Positions 57,881-64,000 of a stretch of DNA of 64,000 bases are shown here, piece after piece. This stretch comes from Fasciola hepatica. Taxonomy: Eukaryota > Platyhelminthes > Trematoda > Plagiorchiida > Fasciolidae. The DNA lies in assembly GCA_948099385.1 (NCBI GenBank), contig CANUEZ040000151.1, forward strand, positions 6,146,001-6,210,000, read 5' to 3'. The notes beneath the pieces were generated by a model. It was not told the DNA's origin and ran no database searches. It saw only the letters and a list, made by a program, of their open reading frames with translations. Numbering within the stretch: the stretch's first letter is position 1; each line of letters begins with the position of its first letter. Made by a program: the position numbers and the translations under genes.

Positions 57881-60069
57881 GCCACTGTATTCAGTGAAAC
57901 ATACTCTAACTTCTTGAACCTTGCAATCAAAGGATGACAAAACACAATGGGTAAGAGAGAGGTCGGGGAAAAGAGGGTTGATCGTCATCGACGATATGCA
58001 AACTGCTTGGAGTGTAACACACTGATTTAGTTAGACAGTCTTTCTAGCGTAATCTCTTTAAACTTTTTCTCATTTACCGATGTGCAAGACATTGGACGTA
58101 GTTTGTGTGAACTCTCTGTGAGTGGGATCAACTGAAGCCAATTTCTAACAATCTGGGGCAACCTTGCAATTTAGACTTGATACAAGTGCCAAGTGCACCA
58201 TATTATGTTGACCGGAAATAACCTCACATGACAAAGTCAAGGGTCATCAATACGGTTGACCCGATATCAGACAAAGTACACTCCACGAGGTTTCTCAGAT
58301 TTGAGTCCTCCGTAGACTACACTCCTTGCGTTTAAAGCTCTCTGGAGAGCAACACAGTCTCTATTCTTGTTCACAAAGTCCAAATCAGTGCATTCCCCTG
58401 CAAACAACGAAAGCCTCAGGGTTCTCTGCTTTCTACGGTTGTACTATTTGCTTCCTCTAAATGATGCTGTATTTGAGGTTATAAATCACCTTCGAGCAAT
58501 TTTTGACGCCTGGTCTCTCCAATCATTCTTTCCAGGCCTTACATTCTATTTGCCATGGGTAAACAAATGCCATTCAAGTAAAATTCTCATCATTTTTGTC
58601 GTGGTTTTGTAGTTTAACGTGTCTCATTGCGTGCAAAGAAACATCTTGCCCCTACAAAAACCTGTTAATCGTACCCTCAAACAAGGAATACATGACTTAT
58701 ATCTGGCTGCTTCCTCCTCCAATTTTCTAGTACACCGCACCAAGTGACTTTTTTATGATTTCAACTGAGTCCTACGTAACTTCCGACCATACCACCAAGT
58801 ACATCGCTTCCCCAATAAGGATAATGGGCTGACTTGGTAGGGATCACTCATTACCTGCCCACGAAATTCCTCTACCACTTTATGACTCTCTTTCGTAATG
58901 ATCACTCTCACCATGGATGGGCGAATTTCTCAAAGGTTATTATACCGACCCTTGCAAGAGCTTATATGGGTGTCGGGGAATGATCATGATCGAGAATCTT
59001 TGCAAACGCTGTTTTGAGTCAGGCATCTACGGCAAACAAGACCAATTTAGCAATCAAACGATCGCTTTTGGGCGGTTCTTCTTGACGGCCGGACCGAAGG
59101 ACAAACGACTGGTAGCTGACGAAAAGAACTAGAACATCGGTAGCAATAGATATTCTAGTGTCTGATCACTACTGAAGTCGTTGATTGTAGCAAATAAAAA
59201 TCACAGAACTCCTTGAATAACAAAGAAGAAAGAACAAAATAAGTGTCATATCATTGACAAATCGTGCTGCCAGGTTCAATACAAAAAAAGAAACCAGATG
59301 GGGATATTTCTGGAAGGAATGAAAAAATACCAGGGGAATTTATACATAAAAACCGCCATAACTGCCTGACTCGTGGAATGATTATCATTGACGATGTATT
59401 AGAATTTAGATAGATTCCAACCAGTAGGAATATTTTAGCCTGTAATCTCCCTGCATCTTTACATGCGAAGATCATCACTGGGCCTAAAACAAAACCGGTG
59501 GCAAAATGCCTTATCCCTTAAATCATATTAATTTTTTTATTTATCAGAAAATTTGATATTACGAATGCGCTTATAAACCAATACTGACCTGGTAATCCTT
59601 ACAATAATATTTTCACTACGAATACTCTTTGCGAAATATCTCCTCGGAATGTATGGAATTCGATCTATAGGAACCACCATCCTATTGCTGTTCAAACTAA
59701 AATGCTTCAGTCAGACGAAAACCCATTCAAAGCTCATCCTCGACGTGTGCAAGTCACCTTATCTTACCGTGACCAATGTTTGATGAATCTGTTGCAGTTG
59801 GCCATAGTAACAACTGGTAAACAATGCAGAAGACCCATCGAATACATTTACGGCACCCGAAACTTTAGGGGATAAATTATCTGCCACTGGATCTCACTTG
59901 TCTGCTCACTTAGTTTACGATCGACGAAACCGTCAACCATTTGTCCGGCTATATGAGAAGCAGTGGGATTGAAACAGTTGTTATTTCCTGCACAAAGAAC
60001 CCTTAATTTAGGTTTGGTCAACGGGCGGCATATCGAGGTTAAGTCCGGTGAACCCGTTATTCGACCAAG
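57881..60069. other. Stretch with nothing recognised
   Basis: Short frames only, including 58367-58612 and 58917-59132 (plus), neither recognised. No element or RNA motif found before the (AT)n tract. Confidence 0.35.

Positions 60070-60110
<41 letters not shown>
60070..60110. repeat. (AT)n microsatellite
   Basis: About 41 bases of alternating TA. A GC-richer block starts directly after it. The left flank ends CGAACCCGTTATTCGACC-type sequence, with no motif. Confidence 0.95.
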
Positions 60111-60114
<4 letters not shown>

Positions 60115-60700
60115 TTCAGACGGTGTGCCAAACAGAACATGGACCAATCGGGAAGGAAGAGGTCGATCGTCCGACTCCATAATTTGCTTCTGGGAGCAAT
60201 ATTGCCAGGTTGCCCAAGCCAAGCAGGTGATCTTCTTAAAGGTCCACAACCGGAGCATTTAGCTATCCGAAGCTTAACCCGCAAGTTGGAGGGACGAAAA
60301 GTGGGGTCCGTAACCCACTGGAAGCCTGTGACTGAATGCTCAGTTCGTACGCCCTTCGGATGAGGCCAGACATCCTAGGTGCCCAGTGCACCTCTCCACC
60401 ACAGATGCCGGTGAGCATACCATTGTACGCTTCATACGCCACCGGTGGTTCGTTTGGAATTAGGGTTTAGTCCTTTCCCCTAGAATGACTGTTAGTCAGC
60501 CAACCCGGTGGAGAGCGTCGGGCGTTCGCCTTCGTTCTCTCGCCTTTGTGGAAACACATCAGCCACGAGGAGGCAGTGAGTAGGACTTCCTCAGCAGAGG
60601 CCGTGTTAGACGCACTGTCATTTGTGAGCATTTCGAGAGGCGTTCAGGTGGAGTAGTCATATCGGAGCCTGAGCCACCCACCCCCGACCATAATTAAGGC
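60111..60700. other. GC-richer block of unknown origin after the (AT)n tract
   Basis: About 590 bases with visibly higher GC than both flanks. It includes CCACCGGTGG and AACCCGGTGGAGAGCG segments and ends in a C-rich run GCCACCCACCCCCGACC. The frames are unrecognised. The abrupt change at the (AT)n tract and its own composition suggest an inserted repeat, possibly an element's 5' or 3' region. Confidence 0.5.
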
Positions 60701-63345
60701 ATTTGGAGGCAGTTATTAAATATGGTGCATTTGATATACACAAACGCGCTGTGTACCAAAGAGTCAGAATTATACAGTGTGATAGGTTTCTTCAAATACA
60801 GTGGTCCTACACTGAAGAAGCATTAGGCGGGATCGCTCAAATTCTGTCCTACTAAGATGTATTGCTTTCAGAGAGAGAGAGGTGGAAAAAAAGTAGTCAT
60901 ACTGATAGTGTTATTTAAGAGGCAATCTTTGCCAAAGAAAATACGCGTTTTGCATTTTCCAAGCCTTTTAAAAACTAGACCTTTCTAAAGGATCACTCAA
61001 AACCCCGTATTCTTATCTTTTACCAAAAAAGTGTTTTAGTGCAATCGAAACGACAACTTCCAAGCCGTGACTGATTAGCACAACGGTTGAATAACACTGT
61101 GTAGACTATTAGAGGTTTTCTTGTTTACATCAGCCAGTGAAAGCCTTCGAGTAGGCACGTCATCTCTCAAACTGAGCTTCATCCTCTTCAAATAATACTT
61201 ATTAGATGCTGCTAGGAGAATACTAAGCATGTGCCTCAAATGAACTCCAGAATTCGCATAACAAATAGGCTGCAATAAAAACCAGTGCATTGTTCCAGCT
61301 TCTTAGCCACCCACATGTTTTATTCCTCACCATCCAGGCACTACGAATGTTCTCATAACCAACCAGAATTACGATCAATTTCACAGCAGCTAGGATTGAT
61401 GTTACTGCCGATGATTGAGGGTTTCAATTCCTCACCGAAAACACTGCAGAAAATATCAATGATAACCTGTCTCGCTTCTTTCATTCCGAACGTTACTCAC
61501 CTACTTGAACAAGGCTTCTATTTTGCGTTCTTCCGAACAGCAACACCCTTCCGTCAACAATAAAAACGTTACGCAATTTATGATGTTGCGAAGCGTGGTC
61601 TTGAGGTTCATGGAGATTTTGGTACAAAAAGGCTGATTAGCATCGTGGCTGCTGTTTGCCTCGTCCGTTTTGGGTCAGTTGATAGGTGAACTATATAAAA
61701 ACCTTAGCATGAGACGAAAATCCTTCTACTTATAATCGGCTGACTTCGGTATCATTACTGTTGACTGCCCCAGAGGAGACTTGGTCTGCTTGATTAGAAC
61801 TAGACAAATCCAGTGGCTTAGTGATTCTAACTGACACCTTATAACCAGACAAAAATGCTTAACCAATTTTGTTCCGAAAAATAGTCTTAAGTTTACTTTA
61901 TCCGGAGTTATTTCTTTTGCGGAGCATGGGAAAAAGTGAAATGGCATTTTTTATCAGTAGTATTTACAAGGATTGCAGAACCAACAGTGTTCCCGGCACA
62001 GAGATTATTCTAATCAAGGAGGTTGCAATTTGGAAGAGAATACTTTGTTTCTGATTTACCGTGAAGATGGCTCAGTACCCCCGGCGGTGCCCTGAAATAC
62101 AATGTCTAGTGGACAATACATCCAGTTCCTTGAATTTTTACCGCCTTAGGTGAAAAGAAAAGCTATTGATTTCCTGAGTGATAGCGCAAAGCACAAGGGG
62201 TGTATTGATGGTGACATTGAGAAACTCAAAATCGTGTGGGATATATTCTTTCATAGTGGATAATAGGAGCACTGAATCAGCTGGGTGATGCGGAATGATA
62301 AGGGAACTCCAAAGAATAGGGTGAAGAGGAGGAATCCAGTGCACATTTCTTTGTCTTGTAAGCGTGACAAGTTGGCGGAATGTCAAGCAGGATAAATAAG
62401 ACTATCGATGTTACTGGACGACGCGTTTCATACATATCTGTGCAAGCTGTTTACTCGTAGCTGGAAGACAATGTCTGTGCGATTCTTCAGACGCGTATTG
62501 AACTAGCTTATATTAGTTTTGTTTTTTGTGAAGCATCCGTGAGAGTCATCTAGATTTGTAAAGTCTTGGAGCAGTTAGACGAAATGCCGGCGCAGTCGAT
62601 TCACACCTGACTGAGAATAATCACACCAACTGTGTGACTGAAGCACCCCACCCTCTCCCCATTTACGGGACTCATGGTCAACTGTCCGGATCAATAAAAA
62701 CCGGCATTTTGGCCACAGTGGGATCCCTGGGGAGTTGCCTCCACAACCCTTGGTTTCGAGCTCGGAAATAATTGGTTCTTACACCTATTATACACAAACT
62801 AACTAAACGCAGACCATAGCTCGTCCAAAAACTAACACTCTGATCATATGGTAATCTGTTTACACCCAGCTTACGGATAAAACTGTGCTACAAGGGATGT
62901 TACCAGTAGTCCTGCCTTGACGATTGCTATCATGTGTCGAGTGATACAGGTAGTCAGTCCTACTGAAATTCGCATGATTAGAGACCACTGAAAACGAGAT
63001 TGTTCGTCAATCTATGGGCTACAAAGTACTACTTAGCACGCAGAAATACAAGTTTTACATACTCGAAATCGACCTTATGAAACTTTCCACCCTGATTTGT
63101 TCCAAGTCACGTACATTCAAACCTTTTCTATAGTGTTTATTTTGATGTGAAAAGCAGCCAGTTGTCTTAAAAAGAAGACTCCATATCTACTGCTGCAAGT
63201 GCTAAGCTTACGAAGATTTCATATAACGGGAATACCTTGAAGGATACAAGGGTGAATAAGGCGAACGCGTCACCTAGTAAAACCTAAGAACATCGATCAC
63301 GTATATGGAAGCATGTAAAGTATTTTTATTGTCTTATCAGGCGTG
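60701..63345. other. Stretch with nothing recognised
   Basis: No RNA gene, element motif or exon-like frame recognised. The frames at 61285-61563 and 62138-62386 are open but match nothing I know. Confidence 0.3.
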
Positions 63346-63600
63346 TAAGAAATAAGCAGACGAAGATCACGGAATAAAATATTCATCAAAGTAGACATTC
63401 CAAGCAACCCGGTGAACCAGTATAACGAACTGAGTAGCAAAAGACAGTCAAAGCTGAATAATTTATACAGTAAAAAACCATATCGTGGTCAAAACGAACT
63501 AAAAAGTGGGCCGGAAATCACTGATCTCCCTGGATTCTTCAAGCCCAAGTTACTTGGAGAAATTGACTCAAATATGGCGGCGAGGAAACTGAATAGTTAA
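63346..63600 (+). CDS. Basic open frame, possible exon, unknown product
   Basis: The frame is open from just after a TAA to a TAA at 63598-63600, about 83 codons, without an initial ATG. The product is basic and polar, for example IFIKVDIPSNPVNQYNELSS and EITDLPGFFKPKLLGEIDSN. The composition looks protein-like, but no family is recognised and splice sites are weak. The remaining 400 bases to the window end show nothing. Confidence 0.2.
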
Positions 63601-64000
63601 ACAAAATGTGCGAGCATTATCATATTTGACGTTAAAAAACAGAGAACTACGGGAAATTCGAATGAAGACGGATTTTTCTGAAATTATCAGAGCGAGAGCA
63701 TCAGCTCAACTCGCGTTCGTGTATGGTAGACTGAATGCACTGGTAAAATTATCGTAGCCAATACTATTATGACACAACGTCACGTATATCTGAATTGGTG
63801 AGATCACTGTTTGCAAATAATACAACTCCTTATTCCCATCTGTTCGGATCAGGGAACAAACCGGTTTCAACTTGCTTAACCCGAGTTACGAGGATTAGAA
63901 ACATTCTTGACTTTTTGTATATCTGTATCTGACATAAAACTTTAGGTGCATTTCGTAACTAACTGAGATTCTCGACGTAGTACGGTTTCATTGTATACGA

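Noticed and set aside
63840..63880. GAAACCGGTTT on the minus strand as a PLE hammerhead half
   Set aside because: No CTGANGA-like box lies within stem II distance upstream.
1..64000. CRISPR arrays, operons, riboswitches or prokaryotic promoters
   Set aside because: No regularly spaced short repeats and no coding density. The sequence is eukaryotic in character.

Overview
This window looks like repeat-rich, non-coding DNA from a eukaryotic nuclear genome, most probably a parasitic flatworm (trematode or cestode). That assignment is an inference. It rests on several decayed Penelope-like retroelements (PLEs) with GIY-YIG endonuclease remnants, RTE-like and CR1/Jockey-like LINE fragments, tRNA-headed SINE fragments, long (AT)n tracts and hammerhead-ribozyme motifs tied to PLE-type repeats, in AT-rich sequence with no operon-like gene packing. 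No complete, intact cellular gene can be read. Nearly all recognisable protein is retroelement pseudogene, and a few short frames flanked by good splice signals are only exon candidates.

Layout. 1-910: an open frame at the edge and a LINE endonuclease fragment. 911-8611: a 7.7-kb unit bounded by inverted arms of about 1.2-1.4 kb. Inside it are two copies of a dispersed repeat, a CR1/Jockey-like LINE reverse transcriptase split by one of them, and PLE-A (minus strand). 8612-17414: little recognisable content apart from one acidic open frame. 17415-27085: a large inverted duplication with two arms of about 3.45 kb around a 2.76-kb spacer that holds a LINE YADD fragment and an exon-like frame. 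27086-31816: decayed sequence, a SINE-like remnant, PLE-D, and a PLE terminal-repeat block between two (AT)n tracts that carries a minus-strand hammerhead motif. 31817-41722: quiet except for a LINE endonuclease fragment and a 1.7-kb RTE-like LINE remnant on the minus strand. 41723-42335: a possible small gene with a very short intron. 44125-46885: a hammerhead motif inside a small inverted repeat, then two head-to-head PLE fragments separated by a GC-rich block. 48876-51600: a hammerhead-like relic, an open frame, a tetranucleotide tract and PLE-C. 53784-54645: an internal-exon candidate, two (AT)n tracts, and a second copy of the PLE terminal-repeat block with a plus-strand hammerhead. 55200-64000: a SINE-like fragment, a TTCA-rich tract, a second CR1-like LINE fragment, an (AT)n tract abutting a GC-rich block, and a final open frame.

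How the parts relate. The PLE protein remnants (reverse transcriptase thumb plus GIY-YIG nuclease) and the hammerhead motifs in the terminal-repeat blocks belong to the same kind of element: minimal hammerheads in PLE flanking repeats are an established observation. The two large inverted structures are the most unusual architecture here, and neither is explained by the small elements lying inside them.
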